Assembly: GCF_043555935.1 (NCBI RefSeq)
Contig: NZ_JBIGIB010000007.1
Span: 175,247 to 239,246 of the forward strand
Direction: 5' to 3'
Origin: Pelomonas baiyunensis
GTDB lineage: Bacteria; Pseudomonadota; Gammaproteobacteria; Burkholderiales; Burkholderiaceae_C
Length of the DNA stretch: 64,000 bases
The notes below the pieces were generated by a model, which saw only the letters and a list, made by a program, of their open reading frames with translations, had not been told where the DNA came from and did not search any database. Each line of letters starts with the position of its first letter. Position 1 is the stretch's first letter. Positions 17,781 through 24,699 of this stretch are shown here, piece after piece. The translations under genes and the position numbers were made by a program.

Positions 17781-18170
17781 ATGTTCTACCTGACCCACCC
17801 CCGCCAAGTCGTTCGTGCCCTGCGCCAATTCGATGTGGAAACCACCCGCACACCGGCGCTCGATGTCAGCGAACACGAGGCCGGCTACCAAGTGACGCTG
17901 GACATGCCTGGCGTGGCCAAGGAAGCCGTCAAAGTTCGCGTCGACGGTCGCCGCGTGCACGTCGAGACCGTGACCGCCGACCACGCAGCCCCCACCGATG
18001 GCTCCCGCATGCTCTACCGTGAGCGCCGCGCGGCCAGCTACGCCCGCAGTTTCTCGCTGCCCGTGGAGCTCGAGCCCGCCCAATCCGAGGCCCGGTTCGA
18101 GAACGGCGTGCTGTCGCTGCGACTCGCCAAGCGCGTGGCCGAGAACGGCGGCGAACTCGCCGTGCTTTAA
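17781..18170 (+). CDS. small heat-shock protein, Hsp20/alpha-crystallin family
   Basis: ATP-independent holdase that binds unfolding proteins. The 129-residue product has an alpha-crystallin domain: it starts around residue 25 with PALDVSEHEAGYQVTLDMPGV, continues with an exposed middle region, and ends in the conserved GVLSLRLAK. The N-terminal arm is short (about 24 residues) and the C-terminal tail lacks a clear I-x-I motif. ACGGAG lies 9 bases before the ATG at 17781. The gene is preceded by a sigma-32 promoter candidate. Its stop overlaps the convergent tsaD stop by 4 bases. Confidence 0.92.
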   Translation: MFYLTHPRQVVRALRQFDVETTRTPALDVSEHEAGYQVTLDMPGVAKEAVKVRVDGRRVHVETVTADHAAPTDGSRMLYRERRAASYARSFSLPVELEPAQSEARFENGVLSLRLAKRVAENGGELAVL

Positions 18171-19210
18171 GCCGCTGACAGGTCCCAGCGCGGTCGCACT
18201 TCAAAGCCGCCGTCGCGTCGGGGCTTGGCCATGCCGCGCTGCACCCGCAGCGCGGCCGCCATCGCAATCATGGCGCCGTTGTCGGTGCAGAGCGACAGCT
18301 CCGGGTAGTGCACACGCACGCCTCGGCGGGCGCAGACCGCATTGAGTTGCTCCCGCAGTTGCGCGTTCGCCCCAACGCCGCCGGCAACAACCAACCGCCT
18401 GAGGCCTGACTCTTTCAGAGCCAGCAGCGACTTCTTCACCAACACCTCAACAATCGCCGCCTGGGTGGAGGCCGCCAAGTCGGCCTTGGCTTGATCGCAC
18501 GGCGCGTCACCGAGTTTTTTCACCTGCGTCAGCACGGCCGTTTTGAGGCCGGCGAAGCTGAAGTCAGGCTTGCCGCTGTGCAGCAAGGGACGCGGCAATG
18601 CATAGGCCTGCGGGTTGCCGAATTCCGCCAGCCGTGCCAGATGCGGGCCACCCGGGTAAGGCAAGCCGAGCAGTTTGGCACTCTTGTCGAACGCTTCGCC
18701 GGCCGCATCGTCAATCGTCTCGCCGAGGATCTCGTACAGGCCGACGTCGCTCACCCGCATCAGCTGGGTGTGCCCTCCGCTGACCAACAAGGCCACAAAC
18801 GGGAACTCCGGCGCGTCGGCAGACAAAAAGGGCGACAGCAAATGGCCTTCCAAGTGGTGGATGGGCAAAGCTGGCACCTCCAGCGCCGCGGCCAATGACA
18901 CGGCCACCCCCGCCCCCACCAGCAGCGCCCCCGCCAAGCCCGGACCTTGCGTGTACGCAATCAGATCCACGTCACTCAGCGCCAGGCCCGCCTGGGCCAT
19001 GACCTCCCGCGTGAGCGGCAGCACCCGCCGCACGTGGTCCCGCGACGCGAGCTCGGGCACCACGCCACCGTATGCCTGGTGCATGGCGATCTGGCTGTGC
19101 AGGGCCTGCGCCAGCAACCGAGGGGGGCGACCGCCCTCCACCTCGATCAGCGCCACCCCGGTCTCGTCACACGACGACTCGAACCCGAGGATGCGCGTCA
19201 CCGCGGTCAC
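18167..19210 (-). CDS. tsaD: tRNA N6-threonylcarbamoyladenosine transferase TsaD
   Basis: Transfers the threonylcarbamoyl group to A37 of ANN-decoding tRNAs, with TsaB and TsaE. The 347-residue product has the ASKHA-fold signature FESSCDETGVA at the N-terminus, the metal-binding His pair in HHLEGHLLSP, and VSGGHTQL. The start is a GTG at 19210 that overlaps the fdx stop (GTGA), with AAGGAA 6 bases upstream. It therefore reads as the last gene of the isc transcription unit, an unusual but logical placement. Confidence 0.97.
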   Translation of the reverse strand: MTAVTRILGFESSCDETGVALIEVEGGRPPRLLAQALHSQIAMHQAYGGVVPELASRDHVRRVLPLTREVMAQAGLALSDVDLIAYTQGPGLAGALLVGAGVAVSLAAALEVPALPIHHLEGHLLSPFLSADAPEFPFVALLVSGGHTQLMRVSDVGLYEILGETIDDAAGEAFDKSAKLLGLPYPGGPHLARLAEFGNPQAYALPRPLLHSGKPDFSFAGLKTAVLTQVKKLGDAPCDQAKADLAASTQAAIVEVLVKKSLLALKESGLRRLVVAGGVGANAQLREQLNAVCARRGVRVHYPELSLCTDNGAMIAMAAALRVQRGMAKPRRDGGFEVRPRWDLSAA

Positions 19211-19545
19211 TTGCCTTCCTTGGCGTGGTTGATCGAGTACTTCGGAATCTCGACCGTGATGTCTTGCTGCCCCAGGATGGCCTGGCAGGACAGTCGCGAA
19301 TCAGGCTCCAAGCCCCAGGCACGGTCCAGCATGTCTTCCTCACCCTCTTCCATCTCGCTGAGCGAGCGGCCGCCTTGGCGCACGATGACATGGCAGGTGG
19401 TACAGGCGCACACTTGGTCGCAGGCGTGCTCGATGTGGATGTCGTGGTCGAGCAGCGCCTCGCAAATGGACGTGCCGGACGGCGCCGTCACGGTGGCGCC
19501 CTGTGGGCAGTACTCGGCGTGAGGGAGGATGTTGATGACGGGCAT
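19207..19545 (-). CDS. fdx: ISC-system [2Fe-2S] ferredoxin
   Basis: Electron donor for Fe-S cluster assembly. The 112-residue product has ligands at Cys42, Cys48, Cys51 and Cys87, the same positions as the E. coli ISC ferredoxin, with an extra Cys46 between them. It lies 12 bases downstream of hscA and overlaps tsaD by 4 bases. No iscX gene follows; tsaD takes that place. Confidence 0.97.
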   Translation of the reverse strand: MPVINILPHAEYCPQGATVTAPSGTSICEALLDHDIHIEHACDQVCACTTCHVIVRQGGRSLSEMEEGEEDMLDRAWGLEPDSRLSCQAILGQQDITVEIPKYSINHAKEGK

Positions 19546-19557
19546 GGGGCGAAAGGG

Positions 19558-21402
19558 TCAGAGGGCCGAGACGTCGCGGCCGGTCAGCGCGCGGGCGATG
19601 CTTCGATTCATGCGCTCGGCCGCGAAGCCTTCGGTGGCTTCGGCCAGCGCCTTGGTGGCGGCGTCAATCGCGTCGGCATCGTCCGTCATGGCGGCCAGGG
19701 CCGACAGGCGCGCTTCCAAGGCCTCGCGCTCAGCCTCGGGCAGCAAGTCTCCATCGGCAGCCAACGCGCTTCGGGTGGCGAGCACCATGCGCTCGGCTTC
19801 CACACGCGCCTCACGGAGCTTGCGCGCGGCCATGTCCGCATCGGCGCTGGAGAAGCCGTCTTTCAACATGCGGGCGATTTCGTCATCCGCCAAGCCATAA
19901 CTGGGCTTGACCGTGATGGCGGCTTGCACGCCGGACGTCATCTCCTCGGCCGCCACGCTGAGCAATCCGTCTGCGTCGACCTGAAAGCTGACGCGGATGC
20001 GCGCCGCGCCGGCGGCCATGGGCGGAATCCCGCGCAACTCGAAGCGGGCCAAAGAGCGGCATTCGCTGACCAGCTCGCGCTCGCCCTGCACCACGTGGAT
20101 GGCCATGGCCGTCTGGCCGTCTTTGAAGGTGGTGAAGTCTTGCGCCTTGGCAACCGGAATCGTGGAGTTCCGTTCGATCACGCGCTCCACCAGTCCGCCC
20201 ATGGTTTCCAGCCCCAGCGAGAGCGGAATCACGTCCAGCAACAAGATCTCACCGTCGGCGGCATTGCCGGCCAACTGGTTGGCCTGGATGGCGGCACCCA
20301 GCGCTACCACCTCGTCGGGGTTCAGATTGGTCAGCACCTCGCGGCCGAACAGTTCACTGACCGCGCGTCGCACCACCGGCATGCGCGTTGAGCCGCCGAC
20401 CATGACGGCGCCCTGCACGTCCGCAGGCTTGACCTTGGCGTCGCGCAGCACGCGCTTCACGGCCGTCAGTGTCTTGGCGATCAGCGGCTGCGCGAGTTCT
20501 TCAAACTGGGCGCGGCTGACGGCCACACGCAGTTCCCCGTCATCCAGCGCCGCCACCAACTCGGTGGATTCAGCATCGGACAGCGCCTCTTTGGCCGCAC
20601 GCGCCGCCACCAGCACCGCGCGCTTGTCGTGGGCCGACGCCAACACCCGCCCTGCCAGCGCCCAGTCAGCCAGGGCCCGGTCGAAATCGTCACCCCCCAG
20701 CGCGGCGTCGCCGCCCGTGGCCACCACCTCGAACACGCCACGCGTCAGGCGCAGCAGCGAGATGTCAAAGGTGCCGCCGCCCAGGTCGTACACGGCATAA
20801 AGGCCTTCACTGGCGTTGTCCAAGCCGTAGGCGATGGCTGCAGCCGTGGGCTCGTTGATCAGGCGCAAGACCTTCAAGCCAGCCAGCTCCGCGGCGTCTT
20901 TGGTCGCTTGGCGCTGGGCGTCGTCGAAATAGGCCGGCACCGTGATCACGGCGCCGAACAAGTCGTCCAGGAAGCTGTCTTCCGCACGGAAGCGCAGGGT
21001 GGCCAGGATGTCAGCCGACACCTCGACCGGGCTCTTCAAGCCGTCGCGCGTGGCAATGGCGAGCATGCCCGGGCGGTCTTCCAACTGGTAGGGCAACTGA
21101 TCGCGGTTGGCGATGTCCGCCACCGTGCGCCCCATGAAGCGCTTCACCGACACCAGGGTGTTTTCAGGGTCGTCAGCTTGCGCTGCCAGCGCCTCCGCAC
21201 CGATCTGTCGGCGGCCTTCGGGCAGGTAGCGCACGGCCGACGGCAGGATGACCCGGCCCTGTTCGTCGGGCAGGCACTCAGCCACGCCATGGCGCACCGA
21301 GGCGACCAGCGAGTGCGTCGTGCCCAGGTCGATGCCGACCGCAATGCGGCGCTGGTGCGGGTCGGGCGAAGCACCCGGTTCGGAAATTTGAAGAAGAGCC
21401 AT
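19558..21402 (-). CDS. hscA: Fe-S assembly chaperone HscA (DnaK-like)
   Basis: Hsp70-type ATPase that works with HscB on the IscU scaffold to release clusters. The 614-residue product has the actin-like ATPase motifs GIDLGTTHSLVA near residue 25, YDLGGGTFDISLL and VGGSTRMPVVR, followed by a substrate-binding domain (DVIPLSLGLETMGG). The N-terminus is short and lacks the acidic C-terminal EEVD-like tail of DnaK. It follows hscB by 5 bases. Confidence 0.97.
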   Translation of the reverse strand: MALLQISEPGASPDPHQRRIAVGIDLGTTHSLVASVRHGVAECLPDEQGRVILPSAVRYLPEGRRQIGAEALAAQADDPENTLVSVKRFMGRTVADIANRDQLPYQLEDRPGMLAIATRDGLKSPVEVSADILATLRFRAEDSFLDDLFGAVITVPAYFDDAQRQATKDAAELAGLKVLRLINEPTAAAIAYGLDNASEGLYAVYDLGGGTFDISLLRLTRGVFEVVATGGDAALGGDDFDRALADWALAGRVLASAHDKRAVLVAARAAKEALSDAESTELVAALDDGELRVAVSRAQFEELAQPLIAKTLTAVKRVLRDAKVKPADVQGAVMVGGSTRMPVVRRAVSELFGREVLTNLNPDEVVALGAAIQANQLAGNAADGEILLLDVIPLSLGLETMGGLVERVIERNSTIPVAKAQDFTTFKDGQTAMAIHVVQGERELVSECRSLARFELRGIPPMAAGAARIRVSFQVDADGLLSVAAEEMTSGVQAAITVKPSYGLADDEIARMLKDGFSSADADMAARKLREARVEAERMVLATRSALAADGDLLPEAEREALEARLSALAAMTDDADAIDAATKALAEATEGFAAERMNRSIARALTGRDVSAL

Positions 21403-21407
21403 AGGGG

Positions 21408-21926
21408 TCAGGCATCCAGCGCCGCCAGGCGTTGGTCAATATCGGCACGGAAGCGCTGAATGAACATCAGCGCCCTCACCTGCGCAGCCGCCGCGGCCGC
21501 ATTGTTTTCGTTGTCCAGCAAGCGCGCGGCGGCTGCCAATGCAGCAGACTCGGCCGTCGCTGCTTCATCGTCCAGCGCCTCGAGTGCGGCCGCTGAACGC
21601 GCCTCGTCGAGCGCCTCGCGCCATTCCATCTGCTGCATCAGGAAGGCTGCGGGCATCTGGGTGTTGTTCTCGGCCCCAACGGCCGCACCACGCAGTTCAC
21701 ACAGGTAGGCCGCCCGCTTCAGCGGGTCCTTCAGGCGCTGGTAGGCCTCGTTCACCCGCATCGCCCATTGCATGGCTACACGCTGCGCGGCCGCACCTTC
21801 GGCCGCGAACCGGTCGGGGTGAACCTCGGCCTGCAACGCCTTCCAACGCGCATCAATCGCCGCGCGGTCCTGCGCCTGGGTCTCAGGCAAGCCGAAAAGC
21901 TGGAAGTCGTTGTCGGTCAAGCGCAT
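21408..21926 (-). CDS. hscB: Fe-S assembly co-chaperone HscB (J protein)
   Basis: Delivers IscU to HscA and stimulates its ATPase. The 172-residue product has an N-terminal J domain with the essential HPD motif at residues 36-38 (EVHPDRFA) and a C-terminal three-helix region rich in Ala. The ATG at 21926 (MRLTDNDFQLFGLP) is chosen over an in-frame ATG at 21956, which would fall inside the preceding terminator hairpin. It is separated from iscA by 60 bases that hold that terminator. Confidence 0.96.
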   Translation of the reverse strand: MRLTDNDFQLFGLPETQAQDRAAIDARWKALQAEVHPDRFAAEGAAAQRVAMQWAMRVNEAYQRLKDPLKRAAYLCELRGAAVGAENNTQMPAAFLMQQMEWREALDEARSAAALEALDDEAATAESAALAAAARLLDNENNAAAAAAQVRALMFIQRFRADIDQRLAALDA

Positions 21927-21937
21927 GGCGGTCAATG

Positions 21938-21965
21938 AAAAGCAAAAGCGCGGCAATGCCGCGCT
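21938..21965 (-). terminator. intrinsic terminator between iscA and hscB
   Basis: AGCGCGGC (21947-21954), loop AAT, GCCGCGCT (21958-21965): an 8-bp perfect GC-rich stem. On the minus strand it is followed by TTTGCTTTT. It sits in the 60-base gap inside an otherwise compact operon, so it should lower hscBA-fdx-tsaD expression relative to iscRSUA. Confidence 0.75.
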
Positions 21966-21986
21966 CCGCGCAATTTCAGCGGGTGA

Positions 21987-22310
21987 TCACACACGGAACG
22001 ATTCGCCGCAGCCGCAGCGGTCCTTCTCGCGCGGGTTGCGGAACTTGAAGCCTTCGTTGAGGCCTTCGCGAACGAAGTCCAATTCGGTGCCGTCCAGGTA
22101 GGGCAGGCTTTTCGGGTCGATCAAGACCTTCACGTCGTGCCCCTCGAAGACCACATCCTCGGGCGCCACTTCGTCGGCGTACTCCAGCTTGTAGGCCAGG
22201 CCCGAGCAGCCGGTCGTCTTCACGCCCAGACGCACGCCCACGCCCTTGCCTCGCTTGGCGATGTAGCGCTTGACGTGGCGAGCCGCGGCTTCGGTCAGCG
22301 TGACGGACAT
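21987..22310 (-). CDS. iscA: A-type Fe-S carrier IscA
   Basis: Carries [4Fe-4S] clusters or iron to target proteins. The 107-residue product has the three ligand cysteines at the family positions: Cys35 (TTGCSGLAY) and Cys99/Cys101 (CGCGES). It begins 1 base after the iscU stop and is followed by the terminator in front of hscB. Confidence 0.98.
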   Translation of the reverse strand: MSVTLTEAAARHVKRYIAKRGKGVGVRLGVKTTGCSGLAYKLEYADEVAPEDVVFEGHDVKVLIDPKSLPYLDGTELDFVREGLNEGFKFRNPREKDRCGCGESFRV

Positions 22311-22311
22311 A

Positions 22312-22698
22312 TCAGCTGCTGTGCTTGGCGCGGTAGTCGTCCACCGCAGCCTTGATGGCGTCTTCCGCCAGGATGGAGCAGTGGATCTTCACCGGCGGCA
22401 GAGCCAGTTCTTCGGCGATTTGGGTGTTCTTGATGGCCAGCGCCTCGTCCAGACTCTTGCCCTTGACCCATTCGGTCACGAGCGAACTGGACGCGATGGC
22501 CGAGCCGCAGCCGTAGGTCTTGAACTTGGCGTCCTCGATGAGCCCGGTGGCCGGGTTCACCTTGATCTGCAGCTTCATCACATCACCGCAGGCCGGCGCG
22601 CCGACCATGCCGGTGCCGACGTCGTCATCGCCCTTGTCGAAGTTGCCGACGTTGCGGGGGTTCTCGTAGTGGTCAACGACCTTGTCGCTGTATGCCAT
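22312..22698 (-). CDS. iscU: Fe-S cluster scaffold IscU
   Basis: Scaffold on which [2Fe-2S] clusters are built from IscS-derived sulfur. The 128-residue product has Cys37, Asp39, Cys64, His106 and Cys107, and the HscA-recognition motif LPPVK at 100-104. A strong ribosome-binding site (AGGAGAG) precedes the ATG at 22698. It lies 18 bases after iscS. Confidence 0.99.
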   Translation of the reverse strand: MAYSDKVVDHYENPRNVGNFDKGDDDVGTGMVGAPACGDVMKLQIKVNPATGLIEDAKFKTYGCGSAIASSSLVTEWVKGKSLDEALAIKNTQIAEELALPPVKIHCSILAEDAIKAAVDDYRAKHSS

Positions 22699-22716
22699 GA
22701 ATCTCTCCTAGCGGGC

Positions 22717-23937
22717 TCAGTGGGCCGCCCATTGGATGGTCGACAGGTCGATGCCATCCTTGTACATGTCCCACAGGGGGGACAGCTCGCGCAGTTTCGC
22801 GACACGATCCGTCAGCACGCTGACGGCGTAATCGATCTCTTCTTCGGTCGTGAACCGGCCAATCGTCATGCGCAGCGAGCTGTGGGCCAGTTCATCCGAG
22901 CGGCCGAGTGCGCGCAGCACATAGCTGGGCTCCAGACTGGCCGAGGTACAGGCCGAACCCGACGACACCGCCAGGCCCTTCACGCCCATGATCAACGACT
23001 CGCCTTCCACGTAGTTGAACGAGATGTTCAAGTTGTGCGGCACGCGGCGCTCCAGGTCACCGTTGATGAAGGTCTGCTCGATGCCCGACAGGCCTTGCAC
23101 CAGGCGGTTGTGCAGCGCGCGGATGCGCTCGCCTTCCGACGCCATCTCTTCGCGGGCGATGCGGAACGCTTCACCCATGCCGACGATCTGGTGCACCGGC
23201 AGCGTGCCCGAGCGCATGCCACGCTCGTGGCCGCCACCATGCATTTGCGCTTCCAGGCGCACGCGGGGCTTGCGGCGCACGTACAGCGCACCAATGCCCT
23301 TGGGGCCGTAAGTCTTGTGCGACGCCAGGCTCATCAGGTCGATCGGCAACTCGGCCAGATTGATCTCGACCTTGCCCGTGGCCTGCGCGGCATCGACGTG
23401 GAAGATCACGCCGCGCTCGCGGCACAGGTTGCCCAGCGCCACGACGTCCTGGATCACGCCGATCTCGTTGTTCACGTGCATGACCGAGGCCAGGATGGTG
23501 TCCGGGCGCAAGGCAGCCTTGAAGGCTTCCAGATCGAGCAGCCCGTTCTCTTGCACGTCGAGGTAGGTCACCTCGAAGCCCTGGCGCTCCAGCTCACGCA
23601 TGGTGTCCAGCACCGCCTTGTGCTCGGTCTTGACGGTGATCAGGTGCTTGCCGCGGGTCTTGTAGAACTGTGCCGCGCCCTTGATCGCGAGGTTGTTGGA
23701 CTCGGTGGCGCCCGACGTCCAGACGATCTCGCGCGGATCGGCACCGATCAGCTCAGCCACCTGCACACGGGCTTTTTCGACGGCTTCTTCAGCCTCCCAG
23801 CCCCAGGCGTGGCTGCGCGAAGCCGGGTTGCCGAAATGCTCTCGCAGCCAGGGAATCATGGCGTCTACCACGCGGGGGTCGCACGGCGTGGTGGCGCCGT
23901 AGTCGAGGTAGATCGGGAAGTGCGGGGTCATGTCCAT
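22717..23937 (-). CDS. iscS: cysteine desulfurase IscS
   Basis: PLP enzyme that takes sulfur from cysteine for Fe-S assembly and tRNA thiolation. The 406-residue product starts near LDYGATTPCDPRV. It has the PLP lysine in SHKTYGPKGIG and the active-site Cys on the mobile loop in SGSACTSASLEPSY. Two ATGs compete (23937 and 23931), differing by two residues; I kept the longer. The gene follows iscR by 30 bases. Confidence 0.98.
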   Translation of the reverse strand: MDMTPHFPIYLDYGATTPCDPRVVDAMIPWLREHFGNPASRSHAWGWEAEEAVEKARVQVAELIGADPREIVWTSGATESNNLAIKGAAQFYKTRGKHLITVKTEHKAVLDTMRELERQGFEVTYLDVQENGLLDLEAFKAALRPDTILASVMHVNNEIGVIQDVVALGNLCRERGVIFHVDAAQATGKVEINLAELPIDLMSLASHKTYGPKGIGALYVRRKPRVRLEAQMHGGGHERGMRSGTLPVHQIVGMGEAFRIAREEMASEGERIRALHNRLVQGLSGIEQTFINGDLERRVPHNLNISFNYVEGESLIMGVKGLAVSSGSACTSASLEPSYVLRALGRSDELAHSSLRMTIGRFTTEEEIDYAVSVLTDRVAKLRELSPLWDMYKDGIDLSTIQWAAH

Positions 23938-23967
23938 GGAACGACTGCTTGTTGGAGTTCTTCTGAC

Positions 23968-24501
23968 TTACTTGCTGAATGCACCGCCCAGTGCGAACAC
24001 CGAGTTGGGCGCCGTCACGCGGATGGGCTTGAGCACCGGCTGGCTGGAGATGGCACGCTTGACCGGCGCCGCTTCTACCTCGAAGCCCTTGGCGAGCTGC
24101 TCGTCGGCCAGCTTGCGCAGCGAGACGGAATCGAGGTATTCGATCATCTTGGCGTTCAGGTTCGTCCAGAGTTCGTGGGTGATGCAGCGGCCGGCGTCTT
24201 CGCCCATGCAGTTTTCTTTGCCGCCGCAGCCCGTGGCGTCCAGCGCCTCGTCAACCGCCACGATGATGTCTGCCACGGTGATGTCTTCGGACTTGCGGCC
24301 GAGCGAGTAACCGCCACCCGGGCCGCGCGTGCTTTCGACCAGCTCATGCCGGCGAAGCTTGCCGAACAGCTGCTCCAGGTATGACAGCGAAATCTGTTGA
24401 CGTTGACTGATCGCCGCCAAGGCCACCGGCCCCGTATTCTCGCGCAGCGCCAAGTCCAACATTGCGGTGACTGCGAACCGGCCTTTGGTAGTGAGACGCA
24501 T
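23968..24501 (-). CDS. iscR: Fe-S sensing transcription regulator IscR
   Basis: Rrf2-family repressor that senses Fe-S status through a bound [2Fe-2S] cluster. The 177-residue product begins MRLTTKGRFAVTAMLDLAL, with the winged helix in ISQRQQISLSYLEQLFGKLR. The ligands are Cys92, Cys98, Cys106 and His109. The second Cys interval is 7 residues rather than the 5 of E. coli IscR; I believe this is normal for betaproteobacteria but cannot check it here. The start ATG at 24501 follows AAAGGAG. An IscR-type site lies about 100 bases upstream, so autoregulation is expected. Confidence 0.97.
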   Translation of the reverse strand: MRLTTKGRFAVTAMLDLALRENTGPVALAAISQRQQISLSYLEQLFGKLRRHELVESTRGPGGGYSLGRKSEDITVADIIVAVDEALDATGCGGKENCMGEDAGRCITHELWTNLNAKMIEYLDSVSLRKLADEQLAKGFEVEAAPVKRAISSQPVLKPIRVTAPNSVFALGGAFSK

Positions 24502-24535
24502 CTGAAACTCCTTTGCGAGATGGCAGGACCAAAAC

Positions 24536-24548
24536 TTGTCCTGGACAA
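24536..24548. promoter_or_regulatory. inverted repeat TTGTCC-T-GGACAA in the iscR leader
   Basis: A perfect 6-bp dyad with a one-base centre, about 35-47 bases upstream of the iscR start. It does not fit the IscR type 2 consensus. A binding site or a leader structure are both possible. Confidence 0.35.
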
Positions 24549-24555
24549 ATGATTG

Positions 24556-24567
24556 CGGGTTAACCCG
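24556..24567. promoter_or_regulatory. 12-bp palindrome CGGGTTAACCCG upstream of iscR
   Basis: A perfect palindrome with no loop, so more likely a protein-binding site than an RNA hairpin. It sits between the putative -10 element and the iscR start. The binding protein is unknown. Confidence 0.35.
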
Positions 24568-24571
24568 GCGA

Positions 24572-24591
24572 GCTCGGCACAATAGCCGAGC
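24572..24591 (-). promoter_or_regulatory. dyad enclosing the putative iscR -10 element
   Basis: GCTCGGC (24572-24578) and GCCGAGC (24585-24591) flank a 6-base centre that reads TATTGT on the minus strand. TATTGT is a plausible -10, and the IscR-like site lies in the -35 region 17 bases upstream. Confidence 0.4.
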
Positions 24592-24600
24592 AAATCATTT

Positions 24601-24617
24601 CCGATTATTTTACTCGA
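24601..24617 (-). promoter_or_regulatory. IscR type 1 operator candidate
   Basis: The minus strand reads TCGAGTAAAATAATCGG. It matches the core YYGACTRWWWYAGTCRR of the IscR type 1 site at 15 of 17 positions. It overlaps the -35 region of the putative iscR promoter, which fits repression by holo-IscR. Confidence 0.6.
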
Positions 24618-24647
24618 CTAAAGGATTTCTGGGTGGCGCCCCACGGT

Positions 24648-24668
24648 GGCCCCTTGAGTTCAAGGGCC
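24648..24668 (-). terminator. weak terminator-like hairpin after uvrB
   Basis: GGCCCCTTGA pairs with TCAAGGGCC around a GT centre with one bulge, about 35 bases after the uvrB stop. No U tract follows, so it may not terminate on its own. Confidence 0.3.
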
Positions 24669-24699
24669 ATTCACGCCGAACCTTTGCCGAAGCTGGCGG

